Shown: one piece after another, positions 43,401 to 51,148 of the stretch
How positions within the stretch are numbered: position 1 is the first letter of the stretch
Layout: each line of letters opens with the position of its first letter
Source: Ruminococcus sp.
Lineage (GTDB): Bacteria; Bacillota; Clostridia; Oscillospirales; Ruminococcaceae
Direction of reading: 5' to 3'
Assembly: GCA_017437285.1 (NCBI GenBank)
Contig: JAFSBM010000134.1
Location: 40,133 to 104,132, forward strand
Length of the DNA stretch: 64,000 bases
The notes under the pieces: generated by a model
What the model was told of the DNA's origin: nothing
Database searches by the model: none
Seen by the model: only the letters and a program-made list of their open reading frames with translations
Made by a program: the position numbers and the translations under genes

Positions 43401-44540
43401 TACACTATCGGGAAAAACAACTGATTTAAGATATTCAGCATCTTCAAAAGCATTGCATCCAACATAAGTTACACCGTCGGGAATAACATATTCCTCATTT
43501 TTCAATCCATTGGGATACTTTACAATTTTTTTCTGCTCCTTATCAAAAAGCACACCGTCAATACTTGCAAAAAAACCATTATCCTCTGAAACATTAATTT
43601 CAACAAGTGAATCACAATTGTCAAATACATATCTTCCTAACTTAATAAAACAACCGCCCAATGTAATTGACTTTATATTCTTGCAGCTGCAAAAAGCATT
43701 ATCCTCAATGCTCATAACACTATCCGAAAGAACCACTGATTTCAGAAGTTCTGCACTATTAAAGGCATTTTTTCCGATTACCGACACACCGTCAGGAACT
43801 ACATATTCCTCACCGATTTTTTCCGAGGGATATTGTAAAAGTATATTTTTATTTTTGTCAAAAAGAACATCGTCTATAGATTCATAATTTTTATTTTTTT
43901 CATCTACGTTAATTTCAGTCAGCGAAGTGCAATATGAAAAAACTCCCGTTCCCATACTTTCAACAGAAGCAGGCAATTCAACTGTTTTGAGATTATAGCA
44001 AAATTGCAGTACATTATCGCCAATTTCCAGAACTCCCTCAGGAAAAGTGAAAGATGTAAGGGATTCACATGATTCAAATGCAGCATTTTCCAGACTTGTC
44101 ACAGTTTTCGGAAGTGTGACGGAAGCCAGTTTTTCACATCTTCCAAAAGCAGAAATACCGATATTTGTAACACCCTCGGGAATTGTTGCGGAAACAATAT
44201 CCGCACAGCCTTCAAATGCAAAATTACCGATACTTGTTACACCGTTTTCGATTATGACTTTTTTGATATCAGTTCTTGAAAACCACGGAGATTCGCCAAA
44301 ATCCCATGATTTCATATTTCCCTCACCTGTAATGGTAAGAACTCCCTCACTGTCAAGAGTCCACTTGAGATTATCCCCCTGCTCACCGCAGTCGCCGGAT
44401 TTTAAATCTTCATCTGCTCCGTATGAATTAACGGCAATGGAAGGCATATCAAAAGGTTTAAGCGGCATTGCTCCAAGACTGCTGACAGCAAACAAAGATA
44501 CTGCCGTTGCACAAACAAGTGATTTTTTGATTTTTTTCAT
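40422..44540 (-). CDS. secreted BspA-like leucine-rich-repeat protein with C-terminal dockerin
   Basis: 1372 residues. Signal peptide (MKKIKKSLVCATAVSLFAVS), then two blocks of LRR_5 (BspA) repeats with units like 'SVTIPDTVEIADVFSFYGCD'. They are separated by a Thr/Lys/Pro-rich linker (residues about 660-768) built from repeated KSKTTTTVKPATTTT units. Both blocks open with a similar module (DCGEQGDNLKWTLDSEG and NCGKQGDNLTWTLDSEG), so the array arose by internal duplication. The end (residues about 1300-1370) is a type I dockerin with two calcium loops, DINGDGMIDSSDAS and DVNKDGVIDSSDAS, for docking on a cohesin scaffold. The frame extends to 44663, but only through a mobile repeat; the ATG at 44540 has GGGAG upstream. 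Confidence 0.92.
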   Translation of the reverse strand: MKKIKKSLVCATAVSLFAVSSLGAMPLKPFDMPSIAVNSYGADEDLKSGDCGEQGDNLKWTLDSEGVLTITGEGNMKSWDFGESPWFSRTDIKKVIIENGVTSIGNFAFEGCADIVSATIPEGVTNIGISAFGRCEKLASVTLPKTVTSLENAAFESCESLTSFTFPEGVLEIGDNVLQFCYNLKTVELPASVESMGTGVFSYCTSLTEINVDEKNKNYESIDDVLFDKNKNILLQYPSEKIGEEYVVPDGVSVIGKNAFNSAELLKSVVLSDSVMSIEDNAFCSCKNIKSITLGGCFIKLGRYVFDNCDSLVEINVSEDNGFFASIDGVLFDKEQKKIVKYPNGLKNEEYVIPDGVTYVGCNAFEDAEYLKSVVFPDSVNVIGDYAFMNCKNITSIVIPDGVTNIDYGVFYNCRSLSSVTIPDTVEIADVFSFYGCDSLITVKLPESVMMIDYRSFDGCENLMSIVIENPECYFHDEPETIFSNTIIYGYKGSTAEAYAEKYNREFMPLDENPDGYIIDKGVSDDGDLKWNLDDKGTLTVSGEGEISYESLLFYSMDCKGTVKKVVIEKGITSLGMNPFNHFEEVTEIILPETIDALGEHSMNAQENLEKITFLNSECEIFDDAGTIPEKAVICGKSNSTAYDYAEKYEREFLSIDEESVTTTQPVSTTTATTTTKSKTTTTVKPATTTTKPKTTTTVKPATTTTKSKTTSTVKPATTTTKSKTTTTVKPATTTTKKVTTTKNSATTLTTTTITATEPITTTKPAVTIVKSGNCGKQGDNLTWTLDSEGTLIVKGEGAMEDWIIAYGSPWFKNYNIKNVVIEEGVTSIGDVAFMYCAKIETITLPKSLQSIGELAFVECKALKSLTIPENVVRIDKTSFVDFASIESINVSENNKNYTSVDGVLFDKKMNTLLLYPMGSDAEEYTVPDGVTIISDSAFKDAENLKSIKMSDSVKAIGGQTFSGCNDLESVELSENITIIKKDAFYGCSSLPSIVIPDNVTRIENGAFQHCIALSSVTFPESIEYFGSRTFSNTAWIEAERKKSPFVVVNGILMDGTDLTGDIVIPETVSHIMGTAFIDNQGITSIVVPDTVTEIDEYAFYSCQQVTSIKLPDTIKSIGEGAFMHCYELTEINIPDGVESIGDIAFNECKKLVEITIPDSVTSIGREAFEACYALEAVVIPEGVTTINDRTFSRCTSLKSITFPSTLTSIGSDAFYNCFDLKHVTIPENIASIAKGAFNSCNSMKSIAIENPKCEIDDSSHTISSRSTIYGYEGSTAQAYAEKYERKFVDIEKMYDSIETGDINGDGMIDSSDASLVLAEYAKIQTGEDETFTKEQNIAADVNKDGVIDSSDASKILSYYAMVSTGKEPSWD

Positions 44541-44584
44541 AATACAGCCACTCCCTAAAAAATTTATATGCACAAATTGCATAT

Positions 44585-44684
44585 GGGCATCTCTAAAAAC
44601 TCGTTTGATTAAAGAAAAAACAGATAGGTGCAGCAGATATCGTGCATAGCTGTTTTTTCTCAAAAGGGGTTTTTAGAGATGCCC
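44585..44684. mobile_element. family B mobile repeat, short copy, in the leader of the BspA-dockerin gene
   Basis: 100 bp with full GGGCATCTCTAAAAAC ends but missing about 57 bp of the centre. ATAT flanks both sides (44581-44584 and 44685-44688). It lies between the promoter (44693) and start codon of the dockerin gene, so it is transcribed as a hairpin in the leader. Confidence 0.88.
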
Positions 44685-44692
44685 ATATATAT

Positions 44693-44721
44693 ATTATACA
44701 TTATCTGCTATATTTTGTCAA
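44693..44721 (-). promoter_or_regulatory. consensus sigma-A promoter of the BspA-dockerin gene
   Basis: TTGACA, 17 bases, TATAAT on the minus strand. The -10 box is followed by four bases, the ATAT target duplication and the family B element. Confidence 0.85.
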
Positions 44722-44751
44722 TGGTTTCGGAAAACTTTTGTTAATGGTGCA

Positions 44752-44798
44752 ACAACACAAAAACCGCACATCGCCATTAAACAGCTTTGTGCGGTTGG
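44752..44798 (-). terminator. intrinsic terminator of the aldo/keto reductase operon
   Basis: AACCGCAC and GTGCGGTT, extended by ACACC/TGTGT flanks, ending in a T-rich tract on the minus strand. Confidence 0.8.
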
Positions 44799-44803
44799 TG
44801 TTG

Positions 44804-45928
44804 CTATTTATCAAGATGTTTCGATGCCTCGTCAAGAAGCTCTATAATTGGCAAATGCTGAGGACAGACGCTTTCACATTGACCGCAGCCGATACAGTCA
44901 TTTGCCTTTCCGCTGTTAACTGTCAAGCCTCTGTAAGCGTTGCCTGAACGCCATTCCTCGCCGTAAAGTCTTATGGTGTTGAGTATGCGGAAAACCTCAG
45001 GAATGTTAATTCCCGACGGACAGCCGTCACAGCAGTAACGACAGGCAGTACAGCCTACAAGGGGCGAATTGAACATAACTTCATTGACTTCCTCGATAAG
45101 CTTTTTCTCATCCTCGGAAAGGGGTTCAAAATTTGTGAATGTGTTCAGATTATCCTGCATCTGCTCGTCATTTGACATTCCCGAAAGAATTGTGATAATT
45201 CCCGGAAGTGAGCCTACAAATCGCAATGCCCATGATGCAATTGAGGAATCAGGTCTTGCGGCTTTCAGCTTTTCTTCAAGTTCGGGAAGAAGATTTGCAA
45301 GAGTTCCGCCCTTGACAGGTTCCATAATTATCATTGGAATATTTCGTCTTGTGAGGATTTCAAACAGCTTTCCCGAATGGACAATGGGATTTTTCCAATC
45401 CGCATAATTCAGCTGAATTTGTACGAATTCAATTTCTGGATGCTTATCAAGAACATCTTCAAGAAGTTCGGGAGTTCCGTGATATGAAAAGCCAAAATGC
45501 TTGATTTTTCCCTGACGCTTTTTTTCAATTCCCCAGTTGAAGCAGTCATAATTTTCATAATCGTTGTAATTATTTCCGTCCTCCAACGAGTGAAGAAGAT
45601 AAAAGTCGAAATAGTCAACACCTGCACGTTCAAGCTGTTCATTGAAAATTCTGTCCCTGTCCTCTGCTGATTTCATACACCATGCAGGAAGCTTTGTTGC
45701 AAGCTTGAAGCTTTCTCTTGGATAGCGTTTTACAAGACACTCTCTTGCAGCAACTTCCGATTTTCCGCTGTGGTAAACGTATGCGGTATCGAAATAATTC
45801 AGTCCTGCTGCCATATATTTGTCAATCATTCGGCAAACGTGGTCATAGTCGATTTCTCCGTCCTTTTCGGGAAGCCGCATAAGTCCGAAGCCTAATTTTG
45901 AAACATCAAAAAGTTCATTTTTTTCCAT
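44804..45928 (-). CDS. aldo/keto reductase with two 4Fe-4S cluster motifs
   Basis: 374 residues. The TIM-barrel starts LGFGLMRLPEKDGEIDYD, with the catalytic Asp and Tyr in YFDTAYVYHSGKSE and the PYRIDOXAL-independent AKR pattern DYFDFYLLHSLEDGN. The C-terminus is ferredoxin-like: CTACRYCCDGCPSGI and CIGCGQCESVCPQHLP. Such proteins are common in anaerobes; their substrates are mostly unknown. It is five bases after the DUF1893 gene. Confidence 0.9.
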   Translation of the reverse strand: MEKNELFDVSKLGFGLMRLPEKDGEIDYDHVCRMIDKYMAAGLNYFDTAYVYHSGKSEVAARECLVKRYPRESFKLATKLPAWCMKSAEDRDRIFNEQLERAGVDYFDFYLLHSLEDGNNYNDYENYDCFNWGIEKKRQGKIKHFGFSYHGTPELLEDVLDKHPEIEFVQIQLNYADWKNPIVHSGKLFEILTRRNIPMIIMEPVKGGTLANLLPELEEKLKAARPDSSIASWALRFVGSLPGIITILSGMSNDEQMQDNLNTFTNFEPLSEDEKKLIEEVNEVMFNSPLVGCTACRYCCDGCPSGINIPEVFRILNTIRLYGEEWRSGNAYRGLTVNSGKANDCIGCGQCESVCPQHLPIIELLDEASKHLDK

Positions 45929-45932
45929 AATA

Positions 45933-46358
45933 TCACCTGCTGTTTTTCAAATTTTCCAGTTTATTTCTGATAGCTGCAAGGGCATCGTGAGGGTTGTCAA
46001 TATTCATAACAGCCGTTTCAATTGGGCATAATCCAGTATTGTCACGATTTCTCACAGCCTCAGTCAGAATTGTGTATGATGTGGGAATATTGTGATTTTT
46101 CAGCGTTTCAAGGGCAGGGCGGCTTATTACATCGGCATATATTTCCTTGACTTCAAGGAGTATATACAAATATGCCGCACCTTTTCCCACAACCTTATCA
46201 GCCGCCGAAAATCCCTGCAAACTCATTCCCTCGTCAAGCCATTTTAAAAGAGGTGCAACTCCTCGCATAGTGCTTGTATGCACGTTTAAATCATCGCATA
46301 CAACGCAGGTGAAACCACCCTCACAAATGAGTTTTTTTGCTTTTTCAAGATTATCCAT
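45933..46358 (-). CDS. DUF1893 domain protein
   Basis: 141 residues that cover a whole DUF1893 (TM1506-like, cytidine-deaminase-fold) domain: CVVCDDLNVHTSTMRGVAPL, KVVGKGAAYLYILLEVKEIYA, and a C-terminal NRDNTGLCPIETAV. The function is unknown. It lies between an ECF S component and an aldo/keto reductase, all in one operon, so a shared ligand is possible. Confidence 0.88.
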   Translation of the reverse strand: MDNLEKAKKLICEGGFTCVVCDDLNVHTSTMRGVAPLLKWLDEGMSLQGFSAADKVVGKGAAYLYILLEVKEIYADVISRPALETLKNHNIPTSYTILTEAVRNRDNTGLCPIETAVMNIDNPHDALAAIRNKLENLKNSR

Positions 46359-46360
46359 TA

Positions 46361-46909
46361 TCAGTTTTTGTCAGCCTTTCTCAATGGGGAAACGATAAGA
46401 GGGATAAGTACAAGCTGTAAGATAATTCCAACTACTCCAACCTTTATGCTTGTGAGGATAATTTCAGGCTTGATTACGGTATTAAAGCAGTAAAAACCTG
46501 TGATAATTGCAATTCCACGAACTGCTCTGCCTGCAAGCTGTGTTAAGAGAACCTTTGGAATATCCGACATTTTCGCATCTTTGAGGATACCTGCACAAAT
46601 GCCGTAAACAGCAAGTTCAATCATCATAAATGGGAGCATTGCCGCCATAGGCATACCTGTGAGTGCAAAGCTGACAAGGGGACTCAAAAGACCTGCAATT
46701 CCTGTGGCATAAGGTCCCATGAGAAGTCCGGCGAGGATAATCGGCAGGTGCATAGGCAGCAGCATTTCACCCAATGCTGTGCCAACTCCCATAGAGCCGC
46801 CCAGTAAATGCACAAGCTGCGGCAGGGCTACGGCAGAAAGCATAGCCAATATTGCTCCTGCGGTCTGTGCTTTCAGGGATAATTTCTGTTTTGTGATTGA
46901 TGTAGTCAT
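46361..46909 (-). CDS. ECF transporter S component of unknown substrate
   Basis: 182 residues with about five spans and a LLPMHLPIILAGLLMGPYAT block seen in ECF S components. It lies directly upstream of the DUF1893 and reductase genes and has a good promoter at 46938. No riboswitch is visible, so the ligand cannot be named. Confidence 0.8.
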   Translation of the reverse strand: MTTSITKQKLSLKAQTAGAILAMLSAVALPQLVHLLGGSMGVGTALGEMLLPMHLPIILAGLLMGPYATGIAGLLSPLVSFALTGMPMAAMLPFMMIELAVYGICAGILKDAKMSDIPKVLLTQLAGRAVRGIAIITGFYCFNTVIKPEIILTSIKVGVVGIILQLVLIPLIVSPLRKADKN

Positions 46910-46937
46910 ATTCAGACCTCCTTTTTATACTGGTTAA

Positions 46938-46966
46938 ATTATAACATATTTTAGATGAAATGTAAA
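46938..46966 (-). promoter_or_regulatory. sigma-A promoter of the ECF-DUF1893-reductase operon
   Basis: TTTACA, 17 bases, TATAAT on the minus strand. Confidence 0.75.
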
Positions 46967-47057
46967 TGGATTTTTGAATACAAGTTCAAATGTGTAGGAA
47001 ATTGATATTGATTTTTCATCTGACAAATTGTTAAAATAAAAAAATAATTTTATTTCC

Positions 47058-47086
47058 TTGACTTATTATTTAATATATGTTACTAT
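47058..47086 (+). promoter_or_regulatory. sigma-A promoter of pncB
   Basis: TTGACT, 17 bases, TACTAT. It is followed by four bases, TTAA and a family B element, so the leader carries the element before the pncB start at 47364. Confidence 0.7.
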
Positions 47087-47094
47087 CATATTAA

Positions 47095-47251
47095 GGGCAT
47101 CTCTAAAAACTCGTTTGATTAAAGAAAAACAGATAGGTATGACAGCTGCAAGGAAACCTACCGAAGGCGTGCTGTCGCACTCCAAGGGAGGTTGACGAAG
47201 CAGATGATGTACATAACTGTTCTTCCTCAAAAGGGGTTTTTAGAGATGCCC
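47095..47251. mobile_element. family B mobile repeat in the pncB leader
   Basis: 157 bp with GGGCATCTCTAAAAAC ends and TTAA on both sides (47091-47094 and 47252-47255). It is transcribed as part of the pncB 5' leader. Confidence 0.9.
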
Positions 47252-47363
47252 TTAAATAGCAAAGCTTTTTTAAAGTTTATACAAGAGATTGAAAAGACCG
47301 TTGGTGACGGCAGATGTGGCGGTAGATTGATTCTACTGCTTTTTTATCGAAAGGAATTATATT

Positions 47364-48560
47364 ATGAAACTTAATCCGATTATTATTTCTCTCCTTGATA
47401 CCGATTTATACAAGTTCAATATGAATCAGGTGATTTTCCATAAGCATACTGACCTTTGCGGACAGTATTATTTCAAGTGCCGCAGTAAGGATGCCGTTTT
47501 TACAGCGGAAATGGTAGAGGAAATAAACGAACAGATTGACCACCTATGCAGCCTTACATTCAAAAAAGAGGAACTTGATTATCTCCGTTCAATCCGTTTT
47601 ATCAAGAATGACTATGTGGAATTTCTTCGTTTGTGGAAACCTATCCGTGATTATGTCAACGCATATCTTGACGAAAACGGTGAACTGCAAATCGTAGTTG
47701 ACGGCCCTATTTTCTCAGCAATGCAGTTCGAAATTTACCTTCTGGAAATTGTAAACGAGGTTTATTTCAGAATGAATTATGATTATGATAAGCTGAAAAA
47801 ATCCGCAGAGGAGCGTCTTGAAAAGAAAATACAGACTCTGAATGACGGCACGTATACATTCAAATTTGCGGAATTCGGCTGCCGCAGACGACTTTCAAGA
47901 GAGTGGCAGGATGTTGTTGTAAAGCGTTTTGCAACTGAAACCGACAAGTGCGTGGGAACTTCAAATGTTTACCTTGCAATGAAGTACAACATAACTCCCA
48001 TTGGTACGTATGCTCATGAGTTTGTGCAGATGTATCAGGGAATTGACTCGATTCCGCTGGCATATACAAACCACTACGCTATGCAGGATTGGTATGATGA
48101 ATACAAGGGCGATAACGGTACAGCCTTGACAGATACAATAACGACTGACCTGTTTTTACTTGACTTCAACCGTTCTATGGTAAACAATTACACAGGAGTT
48201 CGTCACGACAGCGGTGACCCCTTTGCATGGGGTGACAAGATAATTGCACATTACAAGAAATATGGAGTTGACCCGAAAACAAAGCTGCTTTTATTCAGCG
48301 ACAGCCTTGATTTTGACCGTGCCCAGAAGTTGTATGATTATTTCTGTGATAAGACTAAGGTTTCCTTTGGAATTGGCACATTCTGCTCCAACGATACAGA
48401 AGAAAAGGCATTGAATATAGTTGTAAAGCTGCAATTTGTAAACGGCAGACCTGTTGCAAAGCTTTCTGATGATTGCGGAAAATCCATGTGCCGTGATAAC
48501 GAATATCTTGAATATCTTCGCCGTGCCGTTGATTTCAGACTGAAAAGAGAAGCTGAATAA
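47364..48560 (+). CDS. pncB: nicotinate phosphoribosyltransferase
   Basis: Salvages nicotinate to nicotinate mononucleotide for NAD. The 398 residues show LLDTDLYKFNMNQVIFHKH at the N-terminus, AEFGCRRRLSREWQ, GTYAHEFVQMYQG, and VRHDSGDPFAWGDKII, the usual PncB landmarks. The expected phosphate-binding GIGTFCSND segment is present. AAAGGA precedes the ATG. It is a single-gene unit. Confidence 0.94.
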   Translation: MKLNPIIISLLDTDLYKFNMNQVIFHKHTDLCGQYYFKCRSKDAVFTAEMVEEINEQIDHLCSLTFKKEELDYLRSIRFIKNDYVEFLRLWKPIRDYVNAYLDENGELQIVVDGPIFSAMQFEIYLLEIVNEVYFRMNYDYDKLKKSAEERLEKKIQTLNDGTYTFKFAEFGCRRRLSREWQDVVVKRFATETDKCVGTSNVYLAMKYNITPIGTYAHEFVQMYQGIDSIPLAYTNHYAMQDWYDEYKGDNGTALTDTITTDLFLLDFNRSMVNNYTGVRHDSGDPFAWGDKIIAHYKKYGVDPKTKLLLFSDSLDFDRAQKLYDYFCDKTKVSFGIGTFCSNDTEEKALNIVVKLQFVNGRPVAKLSDDCGKSMCRDNEYLEYLRRAVDFRLKREAE

Positions 48561-48691
48561 AATATCATTCTATGGGGGAATGTTGCGGTATTCCCTTATG
48601 ATTTACCCTGCATTTGAAAGCACAAAAAGTCGGGCAAATATTCAAAATCAATGTTATAATATAATTACAGCAGCGGAAATGATGTTTTCAA

Positions 48692-48707
48692 GGGCATCTC
48701 TAAAAAC
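48692..48707 (+). repeat. solo end of family B repeat
   Basis: GGGCATCTCTAAAAAC, a perfect 16-base terminus with no partner, 33 bases after a TATAAT at 48655 and before the AraC-family gene at 48741. Confidence 0.6.
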
Positions 48708-48740
48708 AGAAAATTCAAGAATTAACAGGGAAGTGATAAT

Positions 48741-49562
48741 GTGAACAATCTTACAGAGGGGATTCAGAATTCAGTAAAATATATCGAGGATAATCTTACA
48801 TCGGAACTTGATATAAACGATATTTCTGCAAGAGCATATCTTTCACCGTTTTATTTTCAAAAGATTTTCTGTGTTCTCTGTGGAGTTACGGTTGGGGAAT
48901 ATATTCGCAACAGACGGCTTACACTTGCTGCGGAAGAATTATCCTCAGGAACTCCGAGAGTTCTTGATATTGCGTTGAAATACGGTTATGAGTCGCAGGA
49001 CAGTTTTTCAAGAGCATTTACAAAATTCCATGGAATTACACCGTCTGCTGCAAAGGAAAAAGGTGCAAAGCTGAAAAATTTTGCACCAATACAGATTATT
49101 CTAACATTGAAAGGCGGAACGATTATGGATTACAGAGTTGTTGAAAAAGCGGCATTTACGATTATGGGAAAAATGAGAAAATTCAATACAGAAAGCTCAT
49201 ATACGGAAATCCCGAAATTCTGGCAGGAGCATTATGCATCAGGCGGCGGAGAACTTATAAAGGGTGTTTTCGGAGCGTGTGTTGACAGCGACGGTAAAAA
49301 TTTTGATTATTATATTGCAGACCTTTATCTGCCATGTTTTGATATTCCTGACGAATGTGCAGTACATACTTTTCCTGCGGGAATATGGGCGGTATTTCCT
49401 TATTCGGGAAAATGTCCGGAAGCTTTGCAGGAAGTCAATACAAAAATATGGAGTGAATGGGTACCAAATTGTAAGGAATACGAACTTGCAGGAAATTATA
49501 GTATTGAATTTTATGAAAGCCCTGAAAAGGGAGAAATATGGATTCCTATAAGAGGAAAGTAA
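48741..49562 (+). CDS. AraC-type regulator with GyrI-like ligand domain
   Basis: 273 residues. The helix-turn-helix pair is N-terminal (LDINDISARAYLSPFYFQKI and RVLDIALKYGYESQDSFSRA), followed from about residue 125 by a GyrI-like small-molecule binding domain (YRVVEKAAFTIMGK, then YYIADLYLPCF, then GIWAVFPYSGKCPEAL). This Rob-like layout senses amphipathic compounds in other bacteria. GGAAGTGA precedes the ATG. The regulated genes are not evident. Confidence 0.88.
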   Translation: MNNLTEGIQNSVKYIEDNLTSELDINDISARAYLSPFYFQKIFCVLCGVTVGEYIRNRRLTLAAEELSSGTPRVLDIALKYGYESQDSFSRAFTKFHGITPSAAKEKGAKLKNFAPIQIILTLKGGTIMDYRVVEKAAFTIMGKMRKFNTESSYTEIPKFWQEHYASGGGELIKGVFGACVDSDGKNFDYYIADLYLPCFDIPDECAVHTFPAGIWAVFPYSGKCPEALQEVNTKIWSEWVPNCKEYELAGNYSIEFYESPEKGEIWIPIRGK

Positions 49563-49599
49563 GGGGTTAAACCTTTTCAATGCACAGTATAAAAATAAA

Positions 49600-49756
49600 G
49601 GGCATCTCTAAAAAACCCCCTTTTGAGAAAAAACAGCTATGCACGTCATCTATTTCGTCAACCTCCCTCGGAGTGCGAAAGCACGCCGAGGGAGGTTTCC
49701 TTGCAGCTGTCATACCTATCTGCTTTTTTTAATCAAACGGTTTTTTAGAGATGCCC
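49600..49756. mobile_element. family B mobile repeat between convergent genes
   Basis: 157 bp, inverted relative to copy 1, with GGGCATCTCTAAAAAAC-type ends. Flanks are TAAA and ATAA, so the target duplication is imperfect or shifted by one base. It fills the gap between the AraC gene and the ASCH-DUF1810 gene and could end transcription from either side. Confidence 0.88.
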
Positions 49757-49762
49757 ATAATA

Positions 49763-50548
49763 TTAAACTTCAAGGACAGCTGTTGTCCTTTCATCTTCGC
49801 TTCCCATACAGAATTTATCCAAAACCTGCTGAAAAACATCTTGTTCCGATGCCGCATATTTGAACAAAGTCATACAGGAACGGAGCTTGAAAGCGTCGGG
49901 ATGTCCGAATACAACCATTGCATCATCACACTCAAGTTCCAGCAGCACCGAAGAAATTTCAACCAGTCTTTTTCCGAGAATGGGATGAGCGTAATAATCC
50001 CTCGCCTCATCAATATCCTTGATTGAATAGTATGCCGTTATGCCACTCCAGCCCAGTCCATGAATCTGCGGGAATATATACCACATCCAATGAGTTACTT
50101 TTTTGCCGTTTTTTATTTCTGAAAGTGCAGTTTCATAGATTTCACCAAATTCCAGCTGGTTATTCTGTGCATCTGTAAATCTCTGCAAATCTGTCAGATA
50201 AAACTCAATTCCCAATACGCCGTATTTTTCCTGCCTTTCCTTTGGATAATATTCGTCCATATGGTCAGGAACAGGGATTTCATCAGCTGCATAGCCCATT
50301 TTCTCTTTCGGCAGATTTTCATAAAGCTGTGCAAAAGAATCAAAATGATGCAAAGCTGTAATCCTTACTGTAAGCTTTTGGGAATTATCGTCAATAAGGG
50401 TAAATTCTATGAAATCCCCTGCTTTCACTTGCTGACGCTTTTCGTCATTCAGCCGCAATTCCACCGTTTTTATGCCGCTTTTGATTTTCTGAAAGGGTGA
50501 ATTTTTAAGTTTCATCCGATGCAGAACGGCATCTGTATGATATTTCAT
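49763..50548 (-). CDS. ASCH domain fused to DUF1810
   Basis: 261 residues. Residues 1 to about 120 are an ASCH (PUA-like) domain: MKLKNSPFQKIKSGIKTVEL, LNDEKRQQVKAGDFIEF. Residues about 121-261 are a DUF1810 domain: LQRFTDAQNNQLEFGEIYE, KVTHWMWYIFPQIHGLG, and CMTLFKYAASEQDVFQQVLD. ASCH domains bind nucleic acid or nucleotides; DUF1810 is of unknown function. The fusion suggests action on a modified nucleotide or RNA (inference). It follows a TasA-like gene by 18 bases, with AAGGAG before the ATG. Confidence 0.85.
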   Translation of the reverse strand: MKYHTDAVLHRMKLKNSPFQKIKSGIKTVELRLNDEKRQQVKAGDFIEFTLIDDNSQKLTVRITALHHFDSFAQLYENLPKEKMGYAADEIPVPDHMDEYYPKERQEKYGVLGIEFYLTDLQRFTDAQNNQLEFGEIYETALSEIKNGKKVTHWMWYIFPQIHGLGWSGITAYYSIKDIDEARDYYAHPILGKRLVEISSVLLELECDDAMVVFGHPDAFKLRSCMTLFKYAASEQDVFQQVLDKFCMGSEDERTTAVLEV

Positions 50549-50566
50549 AAACTTAATTCTCCTTTG

Positions 50567-51124
50567 TTATGAGGTGCTGACAGGTTCAAAAGGCAACTCG
50601 CCCTCACCGTCATCGTTAATTGTTTGTTCCGTCTGCGTAACAATATTTACACTAAGAGTGTATCCGTCCCTTGGTGCTTTTTTTGTCTGTTTACAGTCAG
50701 TCAGCAGATTTGTTGAAGTTCCGCCTTTCGGGAGAATACTATTGTAGTAATAATAGCCGTCAGCTTTTTTAGTCCAATCTGTGCCATATTCCACAGTATA
50801 ATCCGTACCCTCCAAAGGCGTAACTGCAAGGGTATTTCCATTTGCATCCTGCCACGATACTATAACCTTTGCACGGACATACACATCAAACTCATTGTTA
50901 TTTGTAACCGTAACATTCTTTTTTTCAAGAACATCATCATTATTCTTGACAAAAGTTTCGTTTATCGTTGGTTTTATATTTTCCATTGGCTCAAAGGAAT
51001 TTTTAACTGTTGGTGTTTCCATTTTCAATGCAGCATATGCCCCATTTGTTCCGAAAACCAAGGAAATCAACGATGCAGACACGAATAATGCCAGCAATAA
51101 TTGTTTTTTTCTTGTTTTAATCAT
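50567..51124 (-). CDS. secreted TasA/CalY-like protein
   Basis: 185 residues with a signal peptide ending near GTNGAYAALK, then a beta-rich body with VTNNNEFDVYVRAKVIVSW, typical of the camelysin/TasA group that SipW-type peptidases process. The N-terminal half after cleavage is Asn/Lys-rich. It lies 24 bases after the giant repeat protein and is probably co-transcribed. A matrix-fibre or minor-subunit role is inferred from the locus. Confidence 0.7.
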   Translation of the reverse strand: MIKTRKKQLLLALFVSASLISLVFGTNGAYAALKMETPTVKNSFEPMENIKPTINETFVKNNDDVLEKKNVTVTNNNEFDVYVRAKVIVSWQDANGNTLAVTPLEGTDYTVEYGTDWTKKADGYYYYNSILPKGGTSTNLLTDCKQTKKAPRDGYTLSVNIVTQTEQTINDDGEGELPFEPVSTS

Positions 51125-51148
51125 ATCGTGTCTGCACCTCCTTTAAAG

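Noticed and set aside
44541-44663. 41-codon N-terminal extension of the BspA-dockerin frame
   Set aside because: The extra codons run through the family B repeat and place the signal peptide inside the protein; the ATG at 44540 has a ribosome site and a normal signal peptide.
47192-47374. 60-codon frame between the family B repeat and pncB
   Set aside because: It starts in the repeat and overlaps the pncB start; it is a by-product of the element.
49639-49863. Frame starting MHVIYFVNLPRSAKARRG and similar frames at 57479 and 44642
   Set aside because: These frames come from the family B repeat and recur with each copy; no ribosome site and no conserved protein pattern.
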